In this document: positions 1-8,086 of the stretch, one piece after another | How the letters are laid out: every line of letters starts with the position of its first letter | Numbering within the stretch: the stretch's first letter is position 1 | Origin: Cellvibrionales bacterium UBA1963 | GTDB taxonomy: Bacteria; Pseudomonadota; Gammaproteobacteria; Pseudomonadales; UBA7434 | Direction of reading: 5' to 3' | DNA length: 12,849 bases | Assembly (NCBI GenBank): GCA_002336035.1 | Contig: DDED01000020.1 | Coordinates: 1-12,849 of the forward strand | Position numbers and translations under genes: made by a program | Notes under the pieces: generated by a model | Database searches by the model: none | The model's input: only the letters and a program-made list of their open reading frames with translations | What the model was told of the DNA's origin: nothing

Positions 1-15
1 TTGGCCCCTCTCTAC

Positions 16-50
16 CCTAAGTAAAATACTATCATTGCCTTAGGTATTTT
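16..50 (-). terminator. Possible weak terminator after ampG
   Basis: Two overlapping inverted repeats span the ampG stop: AAAATAC/GTATTTT (23-29 with 44-50, 7 bp) and CCTAAG/CTTAGG (16-21 with 39-44, 6 bp). They share position 44 and their arms interleave, so they are alternatives. On the minus strand the first arm is A-rich and the second ends in TTTTA, resembling a weak AT-rich terminator. The stem has little GC and the call is tentative. Confidence 0.25.
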
Positions 51-1311
51 CAGACCATGGGGCCACTTTTATTAACAATAACATACCTGGTATAGCTAAA
101 AACGTACAAAAAATAAAAAACGACGTCCAACCCACCTGTTCAACGATCAGGCCCGTTGTTGCATTGGCGAGATTTCGCGGTAAGGCTGCCAACGCTGTAA
201 ATAATGCAAATTGCGTTGCTGCAAAAGCCGGATTAGTCGCCCTCGCTATAAAGGCAGTAAACGCAGCCGTGCCTAGTCCAACCCCTAAGTATTCCAATGC
301 CACAACGACACCTAATACCCAAGGATTCGCCCCTACTTCAGCGAGCACTGCAAAGCCTAAAATACTCACGACTTGGACCACGCCAAATAGCCATAACCCT
401 TTATTGATGCCCAGCTTCAACATCATGAAACCACCAGCCAAACCGCCTATAATTACTGCAACTAACGAGGCTACTTTGGCGATAGAACCAATTTGACTCA
501 GACTAAAACCAATGTCTAAATAAAAGGGCGTCGATAAGGCCGTCGCCATGTTGTCGCCTAATTTATAAAGCACTAAGAACAGCAGTACCATCATCGCTGA
601 CTTCAAGCCCTGCTGATTTATGAAATCACGGAATGGGTTAATAACCGCATCTTTGAGGGTCTTTGGGGGCGAAGGATCAGCAATGGCTTCATCAATGCTT
701 AAGGTTAAAATGATACCCACCAACATAAAAGCCGCTACCACTGAAAAAACCCAATGCCATGCAAGAAAGTCAGCTAAAATTAACGCCAAAGAACCCGGCA
801 CTAACCCCGCCAATCGATAGGCCTGAACATGAATTGCATTGCCCATACCCAGCTCGATATCCGGTAACAACTCACGACGATAGGCATCTAAAACGATATC
901 TTGACTCGCACTAAAAAAAGCGACGGCTGCGGCTAAATAGGCCACTGTCCAGACAGACAGCTGAGGTTGAATAAAACCTAGCGCCATCATCGAGGCCACT
1001 AAGGCTAACTGTGAGAGTAACATCCAGCCTCGCCGCCGACCTAAAAATGGCAAGCTAAAGCGATCCATCAATGGAGCCCAAAGAAACTTCCACGTATAGG
1101 GCAAACCAACTAGAGAGAAAAAACCAATCTCAGCCAACCCTACTCCTTCTACTCGCAGCCATGCTGGCACTAATTGAATCAATAAATAGAGGGGTAAACC
1201 CGAAGTGAATCCAGTAAAAATACAAATGAACATGCGTCTGTTAAACAACACTTCTTTGAAACCTTGTGCTGGCACTGAATTCAAGGTTAATTTTGAGCTA
1301 TCAGTAACCAT
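40..1311 (-). CDS. ampG: AmpG family muropeptide MFS transporter
   Basis: The 423-residue product is a major facilitator protein with about 12 membrane segments. It closely follows AmpG, the inner-membrane permease that imports GlcNAc-anhydroMurNAc peptides for cell-wall recycling. Shared segments are FTSGLP (35-40), IGFFSLVG (62-69), KFLWAPLMDR (75-84), GRRRGW (91-96) and SASQDIVLDAY (134-144). E. coli AmpG is longer, about 490 residues, with extra C-terminal membrane segments; shorter 12-segment homologues such as Pseudomonas AmpP are known, so this is AmpG-like and the exact substrate is inferred. The ATG at 1311 has AGGTGG 8 bases upstream. It follows the molybdoenzyme gene by 48 bases, and no ampC, ampD or ampR is nearby, so beta-lactamase regulation cannot be read from context. 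Confidence 0.85.
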   Translation of the reverse strand: MVTDSSKLTLNSVPAQGFKEVLFNRRMFICIFTGFTSGLPLYLLIQLVPAWLRVEGVGLAEIGFFSLVGLPYTWKFLWAPLMDRFSLPFLGRRRGWMLLSQLALVASMMALGFIQPQLSVWTVAYLAAAVAFFSASQDIVLDAYRRELLPDIELGMGNAIHVQAYRLAGLVPGSLALILADFLAWHWVFSVVAAFMLVGIILTLSIDEAIADPSPPKTLKDAVINPFRDFINQQGLKSAMMVLLFLVLYKLGDNMATALSTPFYLDIGFSLSQIGSIAKVASLVAVIIGGLAGGFMMLKLGINKGLWLFGVVQVVSILGFAVLAEVGANPWVLGVVVALEYLGVGLGTAAFTAFIARATNPAFAATQFALFTALAALPRNLANATTGLIVEQVGWTSFFIFCTFLAIPGMLLLIKVAPWSENT

Positions 1312-1359
1312 TGCTATGCCACCTAGTGAGTGAACTTAACGTTACCATCGATCTAGCCC

Positions 1360-3507
1360 CTAAAGCGCGCGAATTGAAACTGGAATAGCGCTTTGGCGAG
1401 CTTGACCGGTGATGGCATCAAAGTGCTGCTCGTCTGAAACCAATCGATTGGTAGAGGAACCCTGCTGCTTAACATTATTGATATCGCTATCTGTGTCGCC
1501 AAAAGCATGAGCCATAGAAATAACACCCACTTTTAAATCACTACTTGCCTTGACCAAGCCGATAACACTGCCTGCTGACGAAGAAATCTCAACTATTGAC
1601 TCCGACTCCAACCCCATATTGACTAAATCATCGGGATGCATATAAGCATAGTTGGTTCTGCCTTTTCGCTTGAGGCCATCTAAGTTGTGACCAGTCGAAT
1701 TAAAGAATTGCTTGATTCTGCGGGAAATCAATAGATGACTAAACCCTTCTTCAACCGCGCGTAAGCCGTTTTTATTTAATGACTCTTGAGCGACTTCACT
1801 TAATTGGTGTTTTACATCGGCAGGAAGAACGCGGAATCTATGGTGGTTATGACTACTTCTCGGACCCACCACTGTTCTTGCTTCAGAAAAAATCTTACCT
1901 CCCTGCCTCGCGGTCTCTGCTTTCACCTTCGCCAATGAAACACGCGAGCCTTGCGCCACTAGCTCAGTGATCTCATACTTGGTTGGACATTGATCCATTG
2001 GTACTGGCTGGCCATGAATAGACAAAGGCACAGAAAGTCGAGAAGCCAATTCCCAATAAAACTCCCACTCTTCAATGGTATCACCCTGCGGCTCAACCAT
2101 CGCTTCAGTATAATGTGCATAAGGTTCTTCAAAATACATTTCACCCAGCAAAGTAGCATCCTCTCGCTCAAGAGCAACCTTAGGACCAAGGATATAATCT
2201 GCCCTGCGAGAGGTTGCTGACAACCATGGGTCAATCGCCACCAGTAGATCAAGGTCATCGAGGGCACGGGCTATTTTATCTTGATTAGGAAAGGCCACCA
2301 TGGGGTTACCGCCGATACTGAATAAAGCACGGATTTGGCCCTCACCCGGCGTTAAAATTTCATCGGCCATTACATTGCATGGCATTTCATCGCCAATTTG
2401 AGTTAAGCCTCTGAATCGTGACTTAACAAAACCATCCCCCCATGCTTGTGGCGGAAAAACCACCTGTGCTTTAGGCTGCCGACCGACACTGAGCGGCGGT
2501 GCTGCCGCAGGCTCCTCGCCCTCACGGTAATAGCGGCCGCAGAGAGCGTTAATAGTCATGACCATGTGCTCGGTCAAAGAGCCTCGCGGTGACATTTCTG
2601 GTCCCGTACCAGTGGAAGCAGCACCCTTAGGACCAGCAGCGAACATCCTTGCAGCTGCAATAATTTCCTCAGCAGGCAAGTCGGTACGGCGGCTTACGTA
2701 ATGGACGTTAAATGGTTCTAATGCCGCTTTTAGACCCGCCAAGTCATCAATAAAATCATGACAAAATTCAATGTCATATAACTGCTCATCAATGATAATT
2801 TTTATCATGCCAGCCAGTAAGGTGGTGTCTTCACCCGGTCTTATCTGCAAATGTAAGGTGGCTCTATTTGCCACTTCAGTCTTACGTGGATCGATAACAA
2901 TTAATTGCAAACCATTATTAAGAGCATCACCTAAGCGTCGGGCAGGGTTATAGGGTGGCAAACCGCCTGCGGGCGCATATTGAGATAAAAGAGCATTGTT
3001 ACCAATGAACATCGCAACATTCGCATCTTTAAACGAATGAATGCCTCCCGCCCATAAACCAAATCGACATAACATAAACGCTTTTGCAGGCTGGTCGAGA
3101 GTCATGGGGGAAAAGACCGATGGGGAATTAATTGCACGATGAAACGACTTGGACAAAGGCAAGGTCGGTAAATTAGACCACGCCCAACTGCCGTTATACG
3201 TTGCAATAGAGCGACCACCATATTCGTCTATTAACTGTTGTGTTTTGAGAGCGATTTCGTCAAACGCCTGCGCCATTGGAATAGCAATAAACTTATCGTC
3301 AACCCGCTTTAATGCACCTCGAATTCGCTCGGGATGTTGTTGAATATTAATCAGTTCACGACCGCGCAAACACGTATAACCGCCTGAAAGCGGATTATTG
3401 ATATCGCCACGCAGTGCAATTGCTTGGCCATCACTATCGATATCAACATCCATAGCGCAGCAACTCAGGCAAAATCGGCAAAAGGTCTTTTTAGTGGTTA
3501 TTGTCAT
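1360..3507 (-). CDS. Molybdopterin oxidoreductase (4Fe-4S, bis-MGD type), substrate unknown
   Basis: The 715-residue product belongs to the DMSO reductase superfamily. An N-terminal 4Fe-4S site is formed by Cys10, Cys13, Cys17 and Cys46 (FCRFCLSCC, then YTCLRGRE), C-x2-C-x3-C-x28-C. The molybdopterin domain follows with VIDPRKTEVA, FSIGGNPMVAFP and AIDPWLSATSRRADYILGP. A C-terminal molydopterin-binding domain (about 595-710) includes YMHPDDLVNMGL. The usual lysine after the fourth cysteine is arginine here (CLRG). There is no twin-arginine or other signal peptide, so it is probably cytoplasmic. No electron-transfer or membrane subunit lies next to it. The molybdenum ligand cannot be assigned safely; SPMTLDQPAK is the likely area and offers Ser/Thr but no cysteine. 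ATG at 3507 is preferred; an in-frame GTG at 3516 would add three residues. The substrate is not recognisable. Confidence 0.85.
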   Translation of the reverse strand: MTITTKKTFCRFCLSCCAMDVDIDSDGQAIALRGDINNPLSGGYTCLRGRELINIQQHPERIRGALKRVDDKFIAIPMAQAFDEIALKTQQLIDEYGGRSIATYNGSWAWSNLPTLPLSKSFHRAINSPSVFSPMTLDQPAKAFMLCRFGLWAGGIHSFKDANVAMFIGNNALLSQYAPAGGLPPYNPARRLGDALNNGLQLIVIDPRKTEVANRATLHLQIRPGEDTTLLAGMIKIIIDEQLYDIEFCHDFIDDLAGLKAALEPFNVHYVSRRTDLPAEEIIAAARMFAAGPKGAASTGTGPEMSPRGSLTEHMVMTINALCGRYYREGEEPAAAPPLSVGRQPKAQVVFPPQAWGDGFVKSRFRGLTQIGDEMPCNVMADEILTPGEGQIRALFSIGGNPMVAFPNQDKIARALDDLDLLVAIDPWLSATSRRADYILGPKVALEREDATLLGEMYFEEPYAHYTEAMVEPQGDTIEEWEFYWELASRLSVPLSIHGQPVPMDQCPTKYEITELVAQGSRVSLAKVKAETARQGGKIFSEARTVVGPRSSHNHHRFRVLPADVKHQLSEVAQESLNKNGLRAVEEGFSHLLISRRIKQFFNSTGHNLDGLKRKGRTNYAYMHPDDLVNMGLESESIVEISSSAGSVIGLVKASSDLKVGVISMAHAFGDTDSDINNVKQQGSSTNRLVSDEQHFDAITGQARQSAIPVSIRAL

Positions 3508-3521
3508 AGAATTCACACAAT

Positions 3522-3549
3522 ATCATAGCTCAATACGAAGCGAGCTTAA
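3522..3549 (-). promoter_or_regulatory. Possible sigma-70-like promoter before the molybdoenzyme gene
   Basis: In the 60-base gap after miaE the minus strand reads TATGAT at 3527-3522, five of six matches to a -10 box, preceded after 16 bases by a poor -35 box (TTAAGC, 3549-3544). The start would fall only about eight bases before the ATG at 3507, giving an almost leaderless mRNA. The weak -35 box makes this tentative. Confidence 0.25.
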
Positions 3550-3567
3550 TGGTTTTTATTATTAATT

Positions 3568-4218
3568 TCACATTGCAGCAATTAAGGGCCCACTGTGGAA
3601 ACGAAATTCAGTGTCGGTTCTAAGCACTAACTCGGCTTCTTTCTCGCGCCAAAACTCAATTCTCGGCGCAAGGTCATACTCGGCATATGACTCAGCTAAA
3701 TCCAGATAGTCTTGAAAATGACGCGCTTCAGAGCGCAATAATGATTGATAAAAGTGTGCTAATTGCTGATCTAACAGCGGCACTAACTTAGCAAATCTTT
3801 CGCATGACCGAGCTTCAATGAAAGCGCCAACAATTAAAATATCAACAAGCTTATCTGGCTCATTACTGGCGATAGATTTTCGAAGCTCACCCGCATATCG
3901 TGAGGGGGATATATGCGCATAGTCAATATTACGTTTACGCATGATAACCAAAACTTGCTCAAAATGGCGTAATTCCTCACGCGCTAAACGTGACAATTTA
4001 TCGAGTAAGTCAGGCTTTTCAGTGTAGCGATAAAGTAAATTAAGCGCTGTTGAAGCGGCTTTTTTTTCACAATTAGCGTGATCTACCAGCATAATTTCTT
4101 CGTTAATAAGCGCTGTCTGGATCCACGCTTGAGGCGTTTGACAAGCCAAAAAATCAAGTACCGGTGCGATGTTAATTGGCTTACTATTACCTGAAGGTGA
4201 TTTAACGATACTATTCAC
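3568..4218 (-). CDS. miaE: tRNA-(2-methylthio-N6-isopentenyladenosine-37) hydroxylase
   Basis: MiaE is a diiron monooxygenase that hydroxylates the isopentenyl group of ms2i6A at position 37 of tRNAs reading UNN codons, using O2; it acts after MiaA and MiaB, which are not in the window. The 216-residue helical protein shows the family motifs DHANCEKKAA (Glu51), REELRHFEQV (Glu82 and His85), VGAFIEARSCERF (Glu135, Glu140) and SEARHFQDY (Glu164 and His167). These supply a ferritin-like set of two E-x2-H pairs plus extra glutamates; which one of the middle pair is the ligand cannot be settled by eye. The start is GTG at 4218 with AGGA 8 bases upstream, located inside the end of the DUF1289 gene. 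The length is close to other short gammaproteobacterial MiaE proteins and below the enteric form. O2 dependence suggests an aerobic organism. Confidence 0.93.
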   Translation of the reverse strand: MNSIVKSPSGNSKPINIAPVLDFLACQTPQAWIQTALINEEIMLVDHANCEKKAASTALNLLYRYTEKPDLLDKLSRLAREELRHFEQVLVIMRKRNIDYAHISPSRYAGELRKSIASNEPDKLVDILIVGAFIEARSCERFAKLVPLLDQQLAHFYQSLLRSEARHFQDYLDLAESYAEYDLAPRIEFWREKEAELVLRTDTEFRFHSGPLIAAM

Positions 4219-4705
4219 CGCTCACTTCCTCTGCTGAAATACGTTTAGCTCGCACACGATTGGCTACTATATAGCGTTCATAATGAGCAACTGACAGTGC
4301 ATAAAACTCATCATCGATATCAGTACGAATCTGAATAAGCGTCTTGTGCTCAAACATGGCTAACTTAGCAAAGCCAAACTGACTGGGGTCCTCAATTTGA
4401 GTAGCCCCTGCTCTTAGTAATTCAAATAACCAGCAGTGCGGGTCACGTGTCTCATGAAATTTAATTTGCTGAGTGTTTAATTGGCTGACTAGAAGATCAA
4501 GATCGATGATTTTTAAACGCCAGCTAACGACCTGACTTAATAACTGGCTTAATCGATTATCAATAGATACTTTTTCAGATTGATCAAACCCGTTCCAACG
4601 AATCACTTCATGATCAAATCGCTTACAGCCTCGACAAACAGAATCGCCAATGCCGGTAGAACAGACACCAATACAGGGTGTTCTAACACCATTAAACGCT
4701 TTCAT
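4211..4705 (-). CDS. DUF1289 family protein with four-cysteine cluster
   Basis: The 164-residue product begins with the DUF1289 signature TPCIGVC followed by VCRGCKRFDHEVIRWN. The cysteines at residues 11, 15, 24 and 27 form C-x3-C-x8-C-x2-C and look like a metal or iron-sulfur site. About 125 further residues follow, ending in a basic stretch and EEVSGE; minimal DUF1289 proteins are shorter, and this long form resembles proteins I recall from Pseudomonas. The function is unknown. I prefer the ATG at 4705, with GGTG about 9 bases upstream, over a GTG at 4717 that would add four residues. The gene overlaps the miaE start by 8 bases, so the two proteins are probably co-translated and may share a role in tRNA modification. 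That link is inference from position only. Confidence 0.85.
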   Translation of the reverse strand: MKAFNGVRTPCIGVCSTGIGDSVCRGCKRFDHEVIRWNGFDQSEKVSIDNRLSQLLSQVVSWRLKIIDLDLLVSQLNTQQIKFHETRDPHCWLFELLRAGATQIEDPSQFGFAKLAMFEHKTLIQIRTDIDDEFYALSVAHYERYIVANRVRAKRISAEEVSGE

Positions 4706-4791
4706 TTTCAAACGCACCAGTAATCATATTCAAACATCTAGATTATTTTTTAGTGAATAAACTGAAGTAGCTTCAATCAACAACCTTTTAA
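4706..4791 (-). other. metZ-DUF1289 gap with weak hairpin
   Basis: This 86-base gap separates the metabolic supraoperon from the DUF1289-miaE pair. It contains TGAAG/CTTCA (4763-4767 and 4771-4775), a 5-bp stem with a 3-base loop, followed on the minus strand by GTTTATT. It is too weak to call a terminator with confidence. The rest is AT-rich and could hold a promoter, but no clear -35/-10 pair stands out. Confidence 0.3.
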
Positions 4792-5997
4792 CTAAAGAAC
4801 AGAAAAACCTAAACTTAAATCTGCAATGATATCTTCAACGGCCTCTAAACCCACAGCGACACGAATAAGGTTATCAGTGATGCCGGCTTCCGCTTGCTCA
4901 TACTCATTCAATCGGCTGTGAGTGGTGCTAGCTGGATGAACTATCGTTGTTTTAGCGTCACCTAAATTAGCTGTTAATGAAATTAACTTGGTTGCATTAA
5001 TAAACCGCCAAGCCGCAGACTGGTCACCAACGATCCGAAAAGATAACACCCCGCCAAATTGGCTCTGTTGAGAAGCCGCTAATTGGTGCTGGGGATGGCT
5101 TGTCAAGCCAGTATAAAACACAGTTTCTGTATTTGGCTGCGCCTCTAGCCACTTTGCGACCAATAAAGCACTGTCAGAGTGAGCTCGCATCCGTAGATAT
5201 AAAGTTTCTAAGCCTTTCAAAAAAACCCACGCATTAAAAGGACTCAGACTCGGCCCGCCTGCTCGTACTAAACTACGAACTGATTCCATATGCTGCTTAG
5301 AACCTAAAACAGCCCCACCTAAACAGCGGCCTTGTCCATCAATATATTTAGTGGCTGAATGTATAATAATATCAGCGCCTAAAGCCAGCGGTTGCTGCAA
5401 AGCAGGCGAGCAAAAACAGTTGTCAACCACCAGCAGTAAATCATGCTGATGGGCAAGACCAGCAAAGGCACGGATATCGCCTACCTGGCTTAATGGGTTC
5501 GAAGGAGTCTCAATAAACAGAAAACGTGTATTGGGTCGAATGGCTGATTGCCAGGCATCCATGTCGGTTAATTTAGCGTAACTAATCTCCACACCAAATT
5601 TAGCAAAGAAATTATTTAACAAAATAACAGTCGAACCAAACACATCACTGGAGCAAATAATATGGTCTCCTGAGCGAAGGTGCGCCAAACAAAGACTCAT
5701 AATAGCGCCCATGCCCGATGAAGTAGCGACACAATCTTCCGCTTCTTCTAAAGCAGCCAAACGTTGCTCAAAATTCTTAACTGTTGGATTAGTGTAACGA
5801 GAGTAAACACTGCAATCATTTTCACCGGCAAAGCGTGCAGCAGCATCTTCACAACTATCAAAGACATAACTTGAAGTCAAGAATAGTGCTTCCGAGTGTT
5901 CATCAGCCTGAGTTCGCACTTGGCCTGCTCGAACAGCGAGAGTTTCGCTTTTAGCACCCTTTAAGGACTCAGCAATAGGATCCGTTATTTTTTTCAT
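4792..5997 (-). CDS. metZ: O-succinylhomoserine sulfhydrylase
   Basis: MetZ is a PLP enzyme of the Cys/Met metabolism family that makes homocysteine directly from O-succinylhomoserine and sulfide, bypassing cystathionine. From memory the sequence follows Pseudomonas MetZ closely: ETLAVRAGQ near the N-terminus, YSRYTNPT (65-72), SATKYIDGQGR containing the PLP lysine at residue 217, LSPFNAW, and NLGDAKTTIVHPA near the end. I prefer the ATG at 5997 (401 residues), which has GAGAG a few bases upstream and gives the expected length. The ATG at 6024 would add nine residues, overlap the end of purF and has no visible ribosome-binding site. The position after purF is the conserved one. Cystathionine gamma-synthase is the main alternative, but the residue pattern and neighbours favour MetZ. 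Confidence 0.93.
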   Translation of the reverse strand: MKKITDPIAESLKGAKSETLAVRAGQVRTQADEHSEALFLTSSYVFDSCEDAAARFAGENDCSVYSRYTNPTVKNFEQRLAALEEAEDCVATSSGMGAIMSLCLAHLRSGDHIICSSDVFGSTVILLNNFFAKFGVEISYAKLTDMDAWQSAIRPNTRFLFIETPSNPLSQVGDIRAFAGLAHQHDLLLVVDNCFCSPALQQPLALGADIIIHSATKYIDGQGRCLGGAVLGSKQHMESVRSLVRAGGPSLSPFNAWVFLKGLETLYLRMRAHSDSALLVAKWLEAQPNTETVFYTGLTSHPQHQLAASQQSQFGGVLSFRIVGDQSAAWRFINATKLISLTANLGDAKTTIVHPASTTHSRLNEYEQAEAGITDNLIRVAVGLEAVEDIIADLSLGFSVL

Positions 5998-6010
5998 AAT
6001 CTCTCTACTA

Positions 6011-7543
6011 CTAGGTTGCGTCATTGTATAGGTCGACTACAGCATACTCATGCTTCAAAGAGTGTTCGCTATCTGACGCTGCATTTTTAGTCGTATCTTT
6101 GCGCCGCTCATGAAGTTCATCCAAATAGTGGCTGTCAATATCGCCTGTAACATATTCGCCATTAAATACTGAACAATCAAATCGGTTAATATTAGGATTC
6201 CCCTCACAAGCAGAGGCAACAAGGTCGTCTAAATCTTGATATATCAACCAATCTGCGCCAATTAACTCGCGCACTTCTTCAACACTTCGATTATGGGCTA
6301 TTAATTCATCGGCTGAGGGCATATCAATGCCATAGACATTAGGGTAACGAACTGGCGGCGCCGCTGATGCAATATAAACACTCTTTGCGCCCGCCTCTCT
6401 AGCCATTTGAATAATTTCGCAACTCGTGGTTCCTCTTACGATCGAATCATCAACTAATAGTACATTTTTGTCCTTAAACTCTAAAGAGATAGCATTCAGT
6501 TTTTGGCGAACGGATTTTTGCCTAACGCTCTGCCCAGGCATAATAAAAGTTCTTCCAATATAACGGTTTTTTATTAGGCCCTCACGAAACTTAATATCAA
6601 GTTGATGAGCTATGATTTGCGCTGACACGCGACTGGTATCGGGAATCGGAATGACTACATCGATATCATGATCGGGTCTTATTTTTATAATTTTCTTAGC
6701 GAGCGCTTCACCCATTCGCAGTCGACACTTGTAAACCGATATATCATCGAGAATCGAATCGGGTCTTGCAAAGTATACGTGTTCAAATATACACGGTGCA
6801 ATCTCAACTTTTTTAGAACTTTGATATAGATATAAATCGCCTAATGCATTGATAAAAACCGATTGCCCAGGTTGCACATCATCTATCCTTTGAAAACCAA
6901 GCACATCAAGTGCCACACTTTCTGACGCAATCATGTATTCTGCGCCTCGCTCAGTTTCACGTTTGCCGTAAACTAATGGACGAATACCATGAGGATCTCT
7001 AAAGCCAACAACACCATAATTTGCCACCAATGCAACGACCGCATAACCGCCAGAACATCGGCGATGAACCGCTTCAACAGCAGCAAAAATATCATCTTGG
7101 GTCGGTCTCAATTTGCCAATTTTTTGTAATTCATGGGCAAAGACGTTAAGAATAACTTCAGAATCTGAGTCAGTGTTGACGTGTCGAAGATCGGCTTGAA
7201 AAACCTCTTTCATTAGATCCGTGGCATTAGTTAAATTACCATTGTGGGCTAACGCAATTCCGTAAGGGGTATTGACGTAAAAGGGTTGTGCCAACGCGGG
7301 GCTTGAACCACCCGCCGTCGGATAACGACAATGACCGATACCAATGTTACCGGCCAAACGGTCCATATGATGCTGTCGAAAAACATCTCGAACTAAGCCG
7401 TTACCTTTTCGCTGATTAAAGCGTCCATTGCCAAAGGTCATCATGCCAGCAGCATCCTGACCGCGATGTTGCAAGACGGTAAGCGCATCGTAAATCGATT
7501 GATTTACACCAGACTTAGCTACTATACCAACCACTCCACACAC
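6011..7543 (-). CDS. purF: Amidophosphoribosyltransferase
   Basis: PurF makes 5-phosphoribosylamine from PRPP and glutamine, the first committed step of purine synthesis. The 510-residue product has an N-terminal Ntn glutaminase domain, with HCRYPTAG (71-78), AHNGNLTN (99-106) and NTDSDSE (123-129). The phosphoribosyltransferase domain carries the PRPP loop VLLVDDSIVRGTTS at 361-374. I choose the GTG at 7543, not the ATG two codons upstream at 7549. The GTG gives Met-Cys-Gly, so removal of Met exposes the catalytic N-terminal cysteine, and the GAGGA site lies 7 bases from this GTG but only about 2 from the ATG. The FIMPGQ segment and C-terminal SVFNGEYVTGD are typical. metZ starts 13 bases after the stop. 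No PurR-like operator is recognisable in the short upstream gap. Confidence 0.97.
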   Translation of the reverse strand: MCGVVGIVAKSGVNQSIYDALTVLQHRGQDAAGMMTFGNGRFNQRKGNGLVRDVFRQHHMDRLAGNIGIGHCRYPTAGGSSPALAQPFYVNTPYGIALAHNGNLTNATDLMKEVFQADLRHVNTDSDSEVILNVFAHELQKIGKLRPTQDDIFAAVEAVHRRCSGGYAVVALVANYGVVGFRDPHGIRPLVYGKRETERGAEYMIASESVALDVLGFQRIDDVQPGQSVFINALGDLYLYQSSKKVEIAPCIFEHVYFARPDSILDDISVYKCRLRMGEALAKKIIKIRPDHDIDVVIPIPDTSRVSAQIIAHQLDIKFREGLIKNRYIGRTFIMPGQSVRQKSVRQKLNAISLEFKDKNVLLVDDSIVRGTTSCEIIQMAREAGAKSVYIASAAPPVRYPNVYGIDMPSADELIAHNRSVEEVRELIGADWLIYQDLDDLVASACEGNPNINRFDCSVFNGEYVTGDIDSHYLDELHERRKDTTKNAASDSEHSLKHEYAVVDLYNDAT

Positions 7544-7585
7544 GGGCATATCCTCTCTTAATAAACGGCTCTATTGAATAAAATC

Positions 7586-8086
7586 TTATAATTTAATATG
7601 TTCTTTTTGCCAGTCAGCGGCCGAACCCACGGTATTTAAGGTCCATTCTTCCAACATTAAAAACTTTGGAATTAAAGTAGAGGTTCGCCACCAGGGTTGT
7701 TGTTCAACCTCAAAAAAAGGCGGTAACACAATTAACGCAGCCATGACTAATACACCACCACGAAAAACACCAAAAACCATCCCTAAAAGTCTGTCAGTTC
7801 CTCCTATCCCAGAAAACTTTAACAATGAAGAAATGATTCGGTTTATCAAACCACCAACAATTAAAGTGCCAAAAAATATGGCTATGAACGACAACATTAC
7901 TCTGACGGACTCAGATTCGATTGCAGCGGGAATCAAGGTTGAAAACTGGACGCTCAATCGAATACTTAAAACAAACGCTGCTACCCAAAACACTAAAGAA
8001 ATTGCTTCTTTGACAAACCCACGCCATAAACTTAGCAGCCCTGATACGCTAAGAACAGCTATGATAATCCAATCCACCTCATTCAT
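7586..8086 (-). CDS. cvpA: CvpA family membrane protein
   Basis: The 166-residue product is mostly hydrophobic, with four likely membrane segments at about residues 5-22, 27-46, 61-85 and 100-122, and the family segments WRGFVKEAISL and DRLLGMVFGVFRG. CvpA was named for its need in colicin V production in E. coli and is linked to envelope stress resistance; its molecular activity is not settled. The ATG overlaps the dedD stop as ATGA, and GGTGA lies 6 bases upstream, so translation is probably coupled to dedD. purF follows after 42 bases, the same pair order as in E. coli, where purF expression is linked to cvpA. Confidence 0.94.
   Translation of the reverse strand: MNEVDWIIIAVLSVSGLLSLWRGFVKEAISLVFWVAAFVLSIRLSVQFSTLIPAAIESESVRVMLSFIAIFFGTLIVGGLINRIISSLLKFSGIGGTDRLLGMVFGVFRGGVLVMAALIVLPPFFEVEQQPWWRTSTLIPKFLMLEEWTLNTVGSAADWQKEHIKL

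Noticed and set aside
16..50. Pseudoknot formed by the two interleaved repeats after ampG
   Set aside because: The arms are in pseudoknot order, but the connecting loops would be 0 and 1 base across 6-7 bp stems, which is too short; treated as alternative weak hairpins instead.
164..496. 110-codon plus-strand open frame opposite ampG
   Set aside because: Ala/Asn/Thr-rich low-complexity translation fully inside a convincing AmpG gene; a shadow frame.
1959..2267. 102-codon minus-strand frame inside the molybdoenzyme gene
   Set aside because: Same strand but different frame inside a continuous conserved protein; not a sign of frameshift, as the main frame is intact on both sides.
5998..6024. 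Upstream ATG for metZ at 6024 and possible riboswitch before metZ
   Set aside because: The upstream ATG has no ribosome-binding site and overlaps purF; the 13-base gap before the chosen start has no room for a SAM or other riboswitch.
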